Shown here in pieces: positions 1 to 11,094 of a DNA stretch of 23,533 nucleotides. Position 1 is the first letter of the stretch. Each line of letters opens with the position of its first letter. Source of the stretch: Syncephalis fuscata (lineage: Eukaryota > Zoopagomycota > Zoopagomycetes > Zoopagales > Piptocephalidaceae); the NCBI GenBank assembly GCA_025786725.1, contig JAHLTZ010000134.1, forward strand, positions 1-23,533. The letters run 5' to 3'. Under the pieces are notes generated by a model, which was given only the letters and a program-made list of their open reading frames with translations, was not told the DNA's origin and searched no databases. Made by a program: the position numbers and the translations under genes.

Positions 1-1
1 T

Positions 2-2139
2 GTTATTGAAATCAAAAGTAGATGTTATGAAAGAATAAGGCAGCTGACTAAACAAGAGCCAGATAATGTGAATCGCTTAAAGTCTTTTGAAAAGCTGAAG
101 GAAGAACTGAAGCAACTTTATAAGAAATTACAAGAGGCAGCTGTGAATGCAATTGTTGTCCTGTTGGAACAGCCAGAAGTTAGCCAAGAAGATCGTGAAT
201 ACGCGTATACTCAAAAAGAACTATGGACACATCATTGGGCACGGAATTTGCTTACATTATATAAGCGCAACAGGTTGGAATCTCTAAGTACGGCAATTCA
301 AGACATTAAGCGTATACGTGGTAAGTATTATAAGCATAATAAGTATTGTTTCATTAACTTACATATTTATTTATAAAGCACATAGAATTGCAGGCGAAAA
401 TAGTTTCTGTGTTCAAGTTGCATTAGATTTGAGTGGTATAACTTTGGAAGAAAATTGGTTTATGATTGAACAAAGACCTGAAAGAACTGGAAGTTTTGTA
501 AGTTGGGATTAAGCATAGTGCAGTTATATACCATAATTACTAATATTATATATATGATTAGGTAAAAGGTAGTGGTGCATGGGTCATTCAAATAATTGAT
601 TCTGAGCGAAAGCCACTGGGTGTTATTAAAGCATTTTCCAGTATTGATGCTGGAAAGCGGGAAATTGCATTGTACCAGTATTTATGTACTGTACCAAATA
701 TTGCAAAGTATCTACCAGCATTTCAGCAGCGATTTACTTTACTTCATATGCCAGCCATGGTAACCGATTACGTCGAAGCAAAGACGCACTACAAATATAA
801 CACTGCTGAGCAAATCACGTATGTTGAAAGTTTGATAAAGGTATGCTGGCAGCGATGGATGGTTAGATATCTTGCTAATATTATAATAGGCTGTTGAGGC
901 ACTACATAATATCGGTATTATTCATGGCGATATTAAGCCTGAAAATGTACGAATTAACAAAGAAACCAACGATGTCAAGTTAATCGATTTTGGATCGGTT
1001 TATGTCACCGAAGATGCACAGATACCTGATGAGTATGCTGATGCCAATGCTAACGGGATTACTGGCGGCACTGAAGGATACATGGCCCCAGAATACAAGG
1101 ATTATGTCACCACTGCTTTGGATATGTATTCTGTTGGAAAGACAATAGAAGAAACGCTTAAAGTAAGATCATACTGCAGCTGAAATTAGCCATGCTTTAC
1201 TAATAACCTGTAATGTTCATAGTATTCTAATATATGCCCAAACATGTATACAATGATCGATATGCTGACCAGAACAAGCCCATATGAACGATTTGGTACA
1301 AAAGAGGCTTTCAGGCTGCTGTCAACAATGCGATCGGAACAAAGTGAACTGGAAGCAGCGGCATCAATGGCAGTAACTAACAAAGGGAAGTTAAACGCTC
1401 AGCAACCAGTTGTATCTGCCAGACAGGGAAATGAGAACGAGGTTTTTATGTCAGATTTATTTGATATGTTTAAGCAATTGAAACAAGACACTGCTGTATT
1501 GAAAAAAGACAACGATACACTGAAGCAACATAACGAGGCGCTAAATCACAAGATAGATGCTATGGAAAAAGGTCACCGAGAACAATTGACTGCAATAAAA
1601 GAAATGCTAGAAGCATTGCATAATAAACAGATGCATTTGTCAACGACTAGCAAAGGAAGAGGTAAAAGAGAACTGGAGGCTATGAATGAGATAGCGCCAA
1701 ACAGCAGCAAAGAAGGCAAAAAAGAAGGCAAAGATTATTGCTAAAGCAGCATCAAACACTAGTAACGAAAGCAAGAAAAGAAAGGCAGATAATGCAGTCA
1801 AGATTAATGACAAAGCAGTGTCTAATAAAAAGACACGAGCGTCAAATATAGGTAATTAGGCATATAAATACAAATAACACATACTAAATATTATTGTTGT
1901 TAATAGACAAAGAAGCCAAGCGACGTGATACAAACAATCATTTTATAAACAAAACAGCATCATCAGTTCAAGCATCCAACTGTATAGAACAACATCATTT
2001 AGAAGAAGCAGATGCACAGCAGAATCGAAAGATGGCCACTATGCCGATTCATAAACATAAACATCTGACGTGTACCAGTATAGTCGAACGTGACATAAAC
2101 AATCAGCGACCAATTCGGCGTTGCAGACGTGTATACTAA
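2..2139 (+). CDS. Protein kinase-like protein with C-terminal coiled coil and basic tail (5' partial, one frame break)
   Basis: The gene enters the window already open in frame 2, so its start is missing. Exons I can join in phase are 2-320, 379-497, 562-840, 890-1162, 1223-1851 and 1907-2139, about 616 residues. The kinase core is complete: a Gly-rich loop (GSGAW), a VIK lysine, a helix-C Glu (GKREIALYQYL), the catalytic loop HGDIKPEN, LIDFGS as the DFG motif and GYMAPE as the APE motif, so it is probably active. The N-terminal ~170 residues are helical and unrecognised. After the kinase comes a heptad-like coiled coil (about 1460-1620) and a Lys-rich tail with KKRK-type nuclear localisation signals. 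Between about 1688 and 1705 the frame must change by +1 (or two bases are missing); otherwise it stops at 1743. The downstream frame reads smoothly (KKAKKKAK, then SKKRKAD) and splices in phase into the last exon. I do not recognise the kinase family. Confidence 0.8.
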
Positions 2140-2323
2140 GTATTATATTCTATTCTAACACACCACACATGCATGTATTAATAAAGGCAATTGTATAATA
2201 TTAATTGACCAATACTACATTGTGTTATAAAAACAGTTTAAACTGTTGTTTTATTAATGGCTTTATTTTTAATTTAATCTAAAGTTTATGAGTTTGTCAT
2301 TTAGCCTAATAGCTAAATAAATG

Positions 2324-2387
2324 TATTGAACACGATAATGAATGGTGAGTGATAGCAATTATCAAATACTCATCATCATGTTCAATA
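2324..2387. repeat. Inverted repeat / hairpin
   Basis: The arm tattgaacacgat (2324-2336) pairs with atcatgttcaata (2375-2387), 12 of 13 positions, around a 38-nt loop. It lies about 185 bp after the kinase stop, so it could be a hairpin in the 3' untranslated region or a small element remnant. No function can be assigned. Confidence 0.5.
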
Positions 2388-2640
2388 GAAAAAATGTTTA
2401 GTTTAAATATGTGAATAATTAAATTAGTCATTTAACATCAAAATAATCATAAATGGCTAGTAATTTAAGTTAATAAATAAGACAGTAAGCTAAATAAACC
2501 ATTGATATCATTGCTAAATAGCTGCCGTACCTGTGATTGTAGTAAATGTAACTAACTGTGATATGTTAATGTTGCGAGAAGAATGAAGATATTTATTTAA
2601 CTAATAAAAAGATGGATTGTACTAATTCAGCATATAAATT

Positions 2641-2740
2641 AAAAGGTGCTAAATAAGCAGCTTATCATTAGCCAAGCGTAGTTAAAAATAGTTTATACAC
2701 CAATAACAATTGTTCGATGTTTCTAATAGCACCCTTTTAG
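2641..2740. repeat. Short inverted-repeat element (about 100 bp)
   Basis: The left end aaaaggtgcta (2641-2651) is the inverse complement of the right end tagcacccttttag (2727-2740), apart from one extra C/G pair member. The interior is unrelated AT-rich DNA. This layout is what a very small MITE or a simple foldback would show. I see no convincing target-site duplication, so the origin is open. Confidence 0.4.
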
Positions 2741-3159
2741 GCTTGTATTCATCATCCATTCCTAAATAGTCTATTGATTTACATTTTTGCTGTTAGAATC
2801 AACTCGGAATACTAAAATAAAAATACGCACCAATCGCTATATTTAATATAGTCCTTGGCCTTACCCATCTTAATGTTTCCAGGAATAATGCCACAAGGCA
2901 GTTTTCCATCAATAGTATTGCTGGTCTCACTGTTAGTGGCAATAATGTGGTCACTAACTGGTTTATTACGCGTGTTATCCAAAACCACATGCTTGACAGA
3001 TTTGTCTGTGCATCAGCCACTAGGCAGCATCAGTACTTGCAGCGGAGTTTTATTATATACACAGTAATTGATGTTGCCTTGCCATTTCTATTTTTTACTT
3101 TTCTTCGTCTTACAAATTAGCGCCAAATAGTAGACTTACAAGCTATTTCGTGTAAGTGT

Positions 3160-3305
3160 GTCAACGTGCGTGTGTGTGTGTAAGTGTACACGAATATGTG
3201 ATCACAGTCAACTATTTGTATATAGTTTTACTCGTGTACGTGCGTGTGTGTGTACGTGTGTGTGTGTGTGCGTATGCATGTTATGTGTGTATGGACGTGT
3301 GTGTG
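3160..3305. repeat. Interrupted (GT)n low-complexity tract
   Basis: GT/TG-rich DNA with two purer runs (about 3170-3182 and 3244-3272), broken by ACG and ATG interruptions. It lies about 300 bp upstream of the RasGAP start codon. Any reading frame across it is a composition artefact. Confidence 0.8.
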
Positions 3306-3578
3306 ACGGAGATAAATAACTCCACTGATTTATGGACTGACTATTTCTTCCCCTGTGTTCATTAAATACTAATTGAGCCACTTGTATTCAATCTTCTATA
3401 TATTGTCCACTATTCCATTCATAGTCATCTCTCGTCTCTTTCTCTTTTCTTTGCCAGAATAGCATCATTGCTTTATTGACCATCACTGAACTGAACAGTG
3501 GTGCTTAGACTCGTTACTCTGCTTGTCGTATACACGAGCACTAGCTGGCGTGTGCTTTCGTAGATTTCGACGGAAAGC

Positions 3579-6455
3579 ATGACCGATATAATACTGCCAA
3601 GTATAAGCAACAATAGCAGTATCTTAACAGGAATGACACATAGTACACAGCGTGAGCCGGGAATTGTCCGGGCTGGCCCTCTTTGGATGTTCGGTAACTA
3701 CTTTATTTGTGTAATGTGAACAAGTAAATAACCAACTAGTGTCATTTAGTGGCCAAACCAGGTAGCAGCAACTCTGTAGGCGAGTTGTCGGGACAGTGGC
3801 AACGGGTGGTTTGTACACTTCGTTCCAATGGGTACTTTTCACAGGCTGATGCTGAGGTAAGCTAGTGATTTACGATGGTTGGTCAAGTAGCTGAGCAAGC
3901 TTGGTTATTGACTTGAAATTGATCATTGTGCACTATCCTTTTATAGACGGGTGTATTAGGCGATCTGCTAAATATGCGCGACCGGACTCGTCGAGATGCA
4001 CGGCTTGTCGATGATTCTGTGCTTGATCGTCGCCATTGCTTCTCTATTCGGGGCCCGTTAGGCATAACGTTTTATGCGGCCGATAATCGTGCAACTCGTT
4101 TAGCATGGTGTACGCTGTTGAAACAGGCAGCGACTGAAGAGATGGAAAGCCGTATTACAGCACTCATCGCTTCACTTAATCTACAGGAGACGAGTACGTA
4201 CTCAAGCAACAATAGACGGTTACATAATACGTCAGGAATTCGTCAAACGTACTCCGATGACGACGACAGGGGTAAGGGGATAGATGTCGGCGTTAAAGGA
4301 ATTCAAGGTGCAGATCAGCGTGCACGAGCGGTGTCAGTGCTAGAAGCTGATAAGTTTCGAATTGAACGGCGATTACAAATTCGTATAAATGAAGCACGTA
4401 AACTACAGCTTGATGACCGTCGTTGTTGGATTTCAGTTGAGGTCGGTGATGAATTCCATTCACGTACTTGTGCGGTCGATGGACCAGAGCCATCATGGGG
4501 GGAGGAATATACGATAAAGTAAGTTATTAATGTGTTAAATAAATAGTTAATTAATTGTTGAATAGCGATATTCCAGGCCATGTTGACGAGGCACGTTTGG
4601 TTGTGTACAGTCGATCAAAACACGATAAAAATGCACGTATTGGTGTTGTACGTGTGCCACTAGGCTCATTGCCTAAAGTTCAACCATTTGATAATTGGTA
4701 TCCTATTGTTCGTGATCCCATGGATTTAACAAGCGTTAATCTGGCTGGTACACATCTTGGCGATGTTCGACTTCGACTACGCTATGAAGAACTTGTTGTA
4801 TTACCGGCGGTTGCTTACGAAGAGCTTTCAAAGGTAAACTGATAGCATATGGTTTATTTGTTATGTATTGATTGTTTGTTGGCAATTTAACTAATTATAT
4901 GTACGTAGATATTGTTAGAGGACGAGCCTTTACTAGTCATTGCTATTGCTGGTGTTACACGTAATTTGGACTGGCTTGCTGAACGACTTGTATTGACGCA
5001 CCAGGCCAATCATCGTGCAGTAGAATGGCTGCAATTTCTAGCAGCCCATGAAGTGACAAAAACTGGTGATGCCAATATTTTATTTAGGTATATAATTTAT
5101 AGATCTACAGCATGGTAGTACCATAATTAACACTATATGTAGAGGCAATTCATTGACTACTAAAGCAATCGATGCCTATATGAAGTTAGTGGGATGGCAA
5201 TATCTTGATGATACCATTGGTGGTGCACTTCGTTATATCTGTGCTAATCGAGTATGCTGCGAGGTAAGTGTATTATATAGATATAGCAGAATGTATGATT
5301 TAATTGCTTATAAACTATTATAGATGGATAGTTCACGTATGGACAATCCTGCCGATGTAACAAAGAATGGCGAAGAACTTAAAAGTTACGCTCAAATGAT
5401 TTGGCGAGCAATAGAGGCATCGATAGAAGAATGTCCGATGTAATTTGCACTATATAGTATTTAATTTAATGTACTAATAATAAGGACTATTATTAGGGAA
5501 TTACGTCGACTATTTGCCCATATTCAACGTCAAGTAATGGAAAAACATAGTGTACGTGAGGGTACATCGCCCAATGTACGCTATACCTGTGTTAGGTAAT
5601 AAGCAATGAAACATGCAAATAATATATATTATACTAATTGATCGATTATAATTAGTGGCTTTTTATTCCTTCGACTATTCTGTCCAGCTGTTCTATCACC
5701 ACGTCTATTTGATCTTGTGCCAGGTAATTAGGCGACTGGCTTATCATAATCTATATTAATACAATATCGAACTAGAACATCCTGATGCGGGTACACAGCG
5801 TACACTGACGCTTTTGGCCAAAACACTTCAATGCTTGGGCAATATTGTTGAATTTGGTGCTAAAGAGACTTTTATGATACCTATGAATTCATTTATTCAG
5901 GTAATTAATTAGTTAATCGACTATTAGTGTATTTATTTATTCATTTTTGCTTGTGATTAATAGGAAAACATCAATGGATTTAAGCATTTTGTTGATAAAT
6001 TAGCCGGCGTTGAACCATTCCCTGAACGGGCACGCGACCAATCACGTGTAGTTACACTGAATGGACGTCAACGTCGTCGTCGTGGTCTTATATTTAATAA
6101 ACAACGACGACCTTTGTCCGAATCGTCGATAAGCGGCACACTAACGGCTAATCTACAACAGCCAGTACCTGCTTCTCTTGACGATCTATCAACACAACCA
6201 GCATTGCCGTATATGATTGATCCTGATCGTGAATTAGCAGCCATTGCCGACTATGTACACACCAATAAGGAGCGATTGATAGGCGTGGTAAGCGAGCTTG
6301 ATGAAGCACGCGGCCAGCAACGACAAGTTACTAGTCCTACAATGTCAGGCCGTACTAGTTCTTTAGTGCGCACATGTGATCCGGCTGCACTATGCCGTCT
6401 TATTAATATTTGCGAGCAAATACACGCTCGCGTACTAAAGACAAAACAGCTATAA
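3579..6455 (+). CDS. PH-C2-RasGAP protein (Ras GTPase-activating protein)
   Basis: Stimulates GTP hydrolysis by Ras-type GTPases, switching Ras signalling off at membranes. Eleven exons join without a frame error: 3579-3693, 3750-3856, 3947-4518, 4566-4833, 4909-5087, 5143-5263, 5324-5439, 5497-5595, 5656-5723, 5776-5900 and 5964-6455 (2262 nt, 753 aa). The PH domain is split over the first three exons: it begins near AGPLWMF, continues GQWQRVVCTLRSNGYFS, and ends with the terminal helix ATRLAWCTLLKQAA. A C2 domain follows (about RRLQIRINEARKL to LRLRYEELVVLP). The GAP domain has the arginine-finger segment FRGNSLTTK, created by splicing across 5087/5143, and the hallmark SGFLFLRLFCPAVLSP, then RTLTLLAKTLQCLGN. 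The order matches the SynGAP/RASAL type more than the giant Ira proteins. The first ATG at 3579 is chosen because it is in phase with the start of the PH domain. The last ~140 residues are unassigned. Confidence 0.93.
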
Positions 6456-6850
6456 GCAAGCATGAAAGAGCTGACCATCGTGTATGAACTATGCTGGCAT
6501 AGTCAATTCGACCTTTTGTCCTTTTTATCACCACTACTATTCTATTATTACTATTTCAATTATTATTACTATTGTCATTATTTGTGTTTGTGATATATTA
6601 AGTAAATTAATCTATATTATTTGTAAAATCGATATCGTTTATGTCATAGAGAAAGAGAGAAAGCAATAAAGGCTATATCATGAATAGTAGTAATAGTGGT
6701 AACTTTGAAAAGATGCTATGCAAATACGATCAAGTGATCATAAATGTAAACACATACATATATGAAATGTAGAGGAGAGAGAGATTAGGAAAGAATGATA
6801 ATGGTTAATATGATAAGAATACTGAATAAGCAAATAAGAAGTGTTAGTTC
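6456..6850. other. Convergent intergenic region
   Basis: 395 bp between the stop codons of the RasGAP gene and the MAPKK gene, which face each other. It is made of T-rich, then ATT- and GA-rich, low-complexity DNA and should hold both 3' untranslated regions and polyadenylation signals (for example aataaa at 6665-6670). No gene is visible. Confidence 0.7.
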
Positions 6851-8180
6851 TTATTTCTGCGATACAGACGCAGCCCATTGTTTAAGATCTACTGGGGCCA
6901 TTTGACAGCGTGTAACAAATGGCGACTCAAGTAGTTGGGCTGGTGTGGGTCGTTGATCAGGGTTTTTAAGTAGACTATAGTTTATAACAGTATTTAGCCA
7001 ATTAATTAATATTTACTCTATACTACTTACCATGCAGCTACAAATTGGCATAGATCCTCTGGATACATACCAGCAGGCAGTGTAGGTGCTGGCTCATTCA
7101 CAATATAGTTAAGTAATTCGAGAATGGCCAGCTGTTTGCCATCGGGTGGGAAAGGAAACCGGCCCATAGCCAATTCCATAACGGTAATACCGACACTCCA
7201 TACATCCGACTTGACCGAGTAAGGACCGCCTTGAATACGTTCAGGCTAATATAGTATTAAATGTTAATATTGATATTGATTAGTATGACTATTTATGATA
7301 ATGGGCGCATGGCAATGGATACTATATGATAAACTACTTACCGACATATAAGCATTGGTGCCTACAAAAGTACTGGCAATACTGTTAATCAATACACCGC
7401 TTACACCAAAATCACAGATTTTAATTTGACCGGATGAATTCAATAGAATATTGCATGGTTTTATGTCTATTATTCCAATAATCATAGCAACAATGAATAT
7501 AAATGTGTAGTCATCAACGTTTACACTTACCTCGATGAATAATGCGATGATTGTCATAAAGATAGATAAGCCCGCTTAACATATTATACGTAATTTTACC
7601 AACGATTTCAACGGCAATTGGACCCTTTTTACGATAAATACCGTCTAATGATCTAATAGACATTCAATACCAATAAAACTGGTTTCAAGATTTAAATACT
7701 TACCCAATGTCCATATACTCCATACACATACAGATTTCACCATGATTAAGAAACGCTCCGTAGAAAGAAACAATGTAAGGAGAGTCGCAGTCATGTAGTA
7801 CTTGTAACTCGCGTAGAATCTGCTTCTTTACTTGTGGCTGTGTTTCCACATGGATATTCTACCATACGTATAGCCATAAGCTACAGGTACATAACTATCG
7901 TGCTAGCAATACTGACCTTTTTCGCCATAATGGTCTTTGTTGGCGCGTGGAGTACTTTATCAACGCTGCCGCCGTTACCTGCACCAAGTTCTTGAATCAT
8001 TTGCAAATCCTCGGCTTGCAAGTCCAGCTTGAACTCCAAACCAATTTCAAGAGAAAATTGGTCTTCGTTTTGACCAAACGACGGGCTGCGATTGCGAACT
8101 AAAGGCGTATTAGGCAAGGTAAGGTTCTTCATATTGCGCTTTCGGCGAATAGAGCCGCCGCCCATCATAAGAGTAGCCAT
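6851..8180 (-). CDS. MAP kinase kinase (Ste7/Byr1/MEK type)
   Basis: Dual-specificity kinase that phosphorylates a MAPK. Six exons, read downward, join without error: 8180-7917, 7858-7704, 7652-7531, 7466-7342, 7245-7031 and 6974-6851 (1005 nt, 334 aa). The N-terminus has a classical MAPK docking site, basic residues then L-x-L ([11 protein letters not shown]). The kinase shows the MEK-type loop [10 protein letters not shown], lysine [24 protein letters not shown], catalytic loop [18 protein letters not shown], and an activation loop [10 protein letters not shown] whose Ser and Thr match the two sites phosphorylated by MAPKKKs, then [20 protein letters not shown]. The C-terminal lobe ends with [17 protein letters not shown]. 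Cys replaces the usual Ser after KP in the catalytic loop, probably without effect. Whether it serves a mating, growth or integrity cascade cannot be told from sequence alone. Confidence 0.94.
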
Positions 8181-8289
8181 GATGCGAATGAAACTTAAGA
8201 CAAAGAAAGAGCAAGATGAAGGCCAAAGTAATAAAATAAGTGGGGCTATCCACGTAAGTTTTTTACTTCAAAAATTACTTGATAACGGC

Positions 8290-8339
<50 letters not shown>

Positions 8340-10007
8340 AGGAGAAGAAGACTAAGGACGAAGAAGAGGCGGAAGGAGAGTATTAGGAAGAGTGTGACAG
8401 TGGTAAAAAACGACCAAGTTTAAAAGAAAAGTCAGAAACGATGATATTGCCAGCATTGGTGGGAATGAGCGTCAAGTCCTTCTGGCCCTGAAACAACCAA
8501 TGTTGTGACGATAATGTAATAGCTGAGCTATTACAACGAACTTGGAAGTTTCGGCCTTTTAATAATAGCGTTAATAATAATAACGATAATACCTGTAGTA
8601 TTATTAATAACTATAACAAGAATAAAGTAATAACAATAGCAACAACAATAAAAATAACAACAATAGAACTAGTATTGATAATAACAAGTAACAGTTATAT
8701 TAGTGCAAATGCTATAATTAATACAAATTACAGGCGCACCACACACACAAAGAGAAAGATGTGCACGCGTAAAGACCACATGTTCGCACATTTTAGTAAT
8801 GTCTTCTATGATGGATATGGACATGCACACGATTCTAAAAGTAGAGAGGATCAAAAATGGTAGAGCCTTAGTTAACTAGTTCTATTGCTGTGAAAAAGGT
8901 TCGATGAACTGAGCCAAGGAAGCGTTGATAATAGCAACGCTTGATAGACTGGTTTGAATAAGCAAGGTGCTAGCAACAAATGGCTGTTTTTTAACATTGC
9001 TGCCATTTAGTATAAGGCTGCCAAGGCGACTTGTAGTTTATTCGTGCCAAAAGTGGAATGAGTATTGCATGGACATACCGTGCAGGTGCATATGAATGAG
9101 TGAACAATAAGACTATGATAGTTATGGATATACATTGTTTGAATATTAAACAATAAGTTTAGTTAACGTATCTTTATATATACCAGTAATTGAATTGTGC
9201 TTTGACTTTTACATTTTGAGTTATTAAAATAAAATTCACTTTAATAAAAGTCATGCGGCTATGCACAACATAGTTATATTAGTTTCTATTAAAATATTGT
9301 TAATAAATTGGTTTAAATAAACAATGTAACATACTATTTGATTTTATTGAAACATTTGAGGTTGATTATTGTTGTTGGCTATGTGTAGAAAGATTGATTA
9401 AATATTAATAGAAGCCATATAATTGCAACTCCATGTCATTCCGCATTTGCTGTTATTGCATCTATATACAACATGGATTTTTATGTCTAAATGGTCTCTT
9501 CTATTTTTTAATATTCTAGTATTGCATTTTGGGCATATTGTGCTGTAAGATCAATATTAATATAGTTATTATAAGTATTGTTTATTAAACAGCCACTTTC
9601 TTTATAGTCAATCTGACTAAATAAATGGCATTTTGAACAATTAATATTATAATTATAATATATATATATTAAAACAATAATAAAGATAACTAATTAATTA
9701 CATTATTGTATTGATAAGCACACATAATTCAATTAATGTTAAATGCAATATTATACATGTTATAGTAATGAATAAGTATTTAATTATGTCTAAAGTGTTG
9801 AGGTGTGAAATGGATAAATAAAAGATGTGGAAGTAAATAGCCCCATACCAGTAATTGACACTGCATAATCCGTATCGTTGGTATGTAAAATCATTTCTTT
9901 ATTTTGACCATGTGCATGAATGTTGATACATGGCAACAAAGCTGTGAATCACAATAAAATGTAAGTTTTAACCTGCCAAAGCATTAACTCCGCTTATCAT
10001 TTATCAA
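8181..10007. other. Spacer between the MAPKK start and the reductase stop
   Basis: 1.8 kb containing the MAPKK promoter and leader on the left and the reductase 3' region on the right. The left part is purine-rich with an AGT microsatellite. About 8570-8700 is AAT/AAC-type low complexity and 9120-9830 is very AT-rich. A minus-strand frame (8383-8610) is open for 75 codons without an ATG and begins just after an acceptor-like cttgttatag; it is listed under findings. I see no RNA gene. Confidence 0.55.
8290..8339. repeat. (AGT)n trinucleotide microsatellite
   Basis: About 16 uninterrupted AGT copies, ACT on the strand of the MAPKK gene. It starts 110 bp upstream of the MAPKK ATG and so probably lies in its 5' untranslated region or promoter. 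It would code poly-Ser in one frame, but no gene supports that reading. Confidence 0.9.
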
Positions 10008-11094
10008 TTAACCAAAATGAGTCTCGCTATTCTTTGTGACAATAGGAATAAGGCTGCCACTAACGACGGATTCTTGATTGGCTGCCCAAGCGAACAGTTT
10101 TCTATAACAAATAGGTAGTTAGCTATGGTATTTTTCACTGTTTTACTATATTTACTGGTTGATGGCACTTAAGGGTGTCCATGTTGTGAAATCGGCATTG
10201 GGCATGGCAGCACGATTGGCCGGTGTATCTAGAGTCACACTAATAATACATAAATGATAATTAAATAACACGTTTTTTAATACTGATGGTGACTTACGGT
10301 AGTATGGCTACGACACGGGTACCAGAGGGTAAACCGCTGCTAGCATCCGCAAAACTGGCTGTCAATTGGTGAACAGCTGCCTTAGCCGCGCCATAGCCCA
10401 CCATAACTATACACCATTGTAATATAATAAGCAATTGCTAGACATATATTAATCTAATGATGTACTTACAGCCGGTTCCTTCCTTGGCAGCTAATGCTCC
10501 AGTCAATACCAATAGGCCATCTCTATTTAATATTCATTAATAGTTTGTCTAGAGCAGAAAGAAGTGTAATGAGAAAGAGAGAGAATAGGCCAACTTACGG
10601 TTTCAAAAATTGGCTTGCAATGTAGCCCGCAATCAAAGAAGAGTTGACACTTTGTTTCCACATCAATTCGGCATTGGTTAGTGATTCTATACGACGAAGA
10701 ACAGGACCATTAGTAATAGAAGGGCCAACTATGTACTTTGCCATAGGCGAGCTAATAAGTACTACCTACCCAATGTTGCGATATTGCCACCTGCCCATCC
10801 ACCTGCCACACAGAGTAGTGCATCAAGGCGTGTATCGGCCAATACTGCCGCGAGCTTTGCCGTTAATTGCTCTCCTTGTTGAGAGACCGATGCATCAAGT
10901 TCAGCTAGGACATTGATTTTTGCCTCGGCACTATTGCGTACATCTACCGATACCGTTGTCTAGTCATAGAATGCTATATAAGCAAAGCTTTATAATAAAC
11001 GATTGTTACTTACCCAACCTTGTTCGTTAAAGTGCTTAATAATAGACGCACCAAGAGCGCCGGCACCACCATAGACTAGTACAGTTGAAGGCAT
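10008..11094 (-). CDS. Dihydropteridine reductase (QDPR family, short-chain dehydrogenase fold)
   Basis: Reduces quinonoid dihydrobiopterin to tetrahydrobiopterin with NAD(P)H, recycling the cofactor of aromatic amino acid hydroxylases in the cytosol. Seven exons, read downward, join without error: 11094-11014, 10959-10770, 10686-10599, 10522-10470, 10406-10298, 10239-10156 and 10101-10008 (699 nt, 232 aa, near the family's ~240). Evidence: N-terminal nucleotide-binding VLVYGGAGALGASI; the family-typical LDALLCVAGGWAGGN; ELMWKQSVNSSLIAGYIASQ; the YxxxK active site in MVGYGAAKAAVHQL; and VTLDTPANRAAMPNADFTTW, a QDPR signature that separates it from general SDR enzymes. The start codon directly precedes the Rossmann strand, as usual here. 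Introns are 54-83 nt and the one at 10687-10769 holds a TACTAAT-like branch site. Confidence 0.93.

Larger units (their letters stand above)
2140..3578. other. Spacer between kinase and RasGAP genes
   Basis: AT-rich DNA with no gene I can defend. It holds a 16-bp perfect palindrome (2232-2247), two inverted repeats listed separately, and an interrupted GT-rich tract at 3160-3305. One minus-strand frame (2812-3012) stays open for 66 codons without an ATG and is discussed under findings. The right end must contain the promoter and 5' leader of the RasGAP gene; I see no clear TATA element. Confidence 0.6.

Noticed and set aside
2855-3067. Plus-strand 70-codon frame overlapping a minus-strand 73-codon frame
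   Set aside because: Three frames are open over the same stretch, none with splice-supported neighbours; at most one can be real, and the ATG-less minus-strand frame has the best composition.
3156-3365. Cys/Val-rich 69-codon frame
   Set aside because: It is a translation of the GT-rich low-complexity tract.
8895-8912. tRNA B-box-like ggttcga
   Set aside because: The rest of the B box and any A box or cloverleaf are missing; I found no tRNA or rRNA gene in the window.
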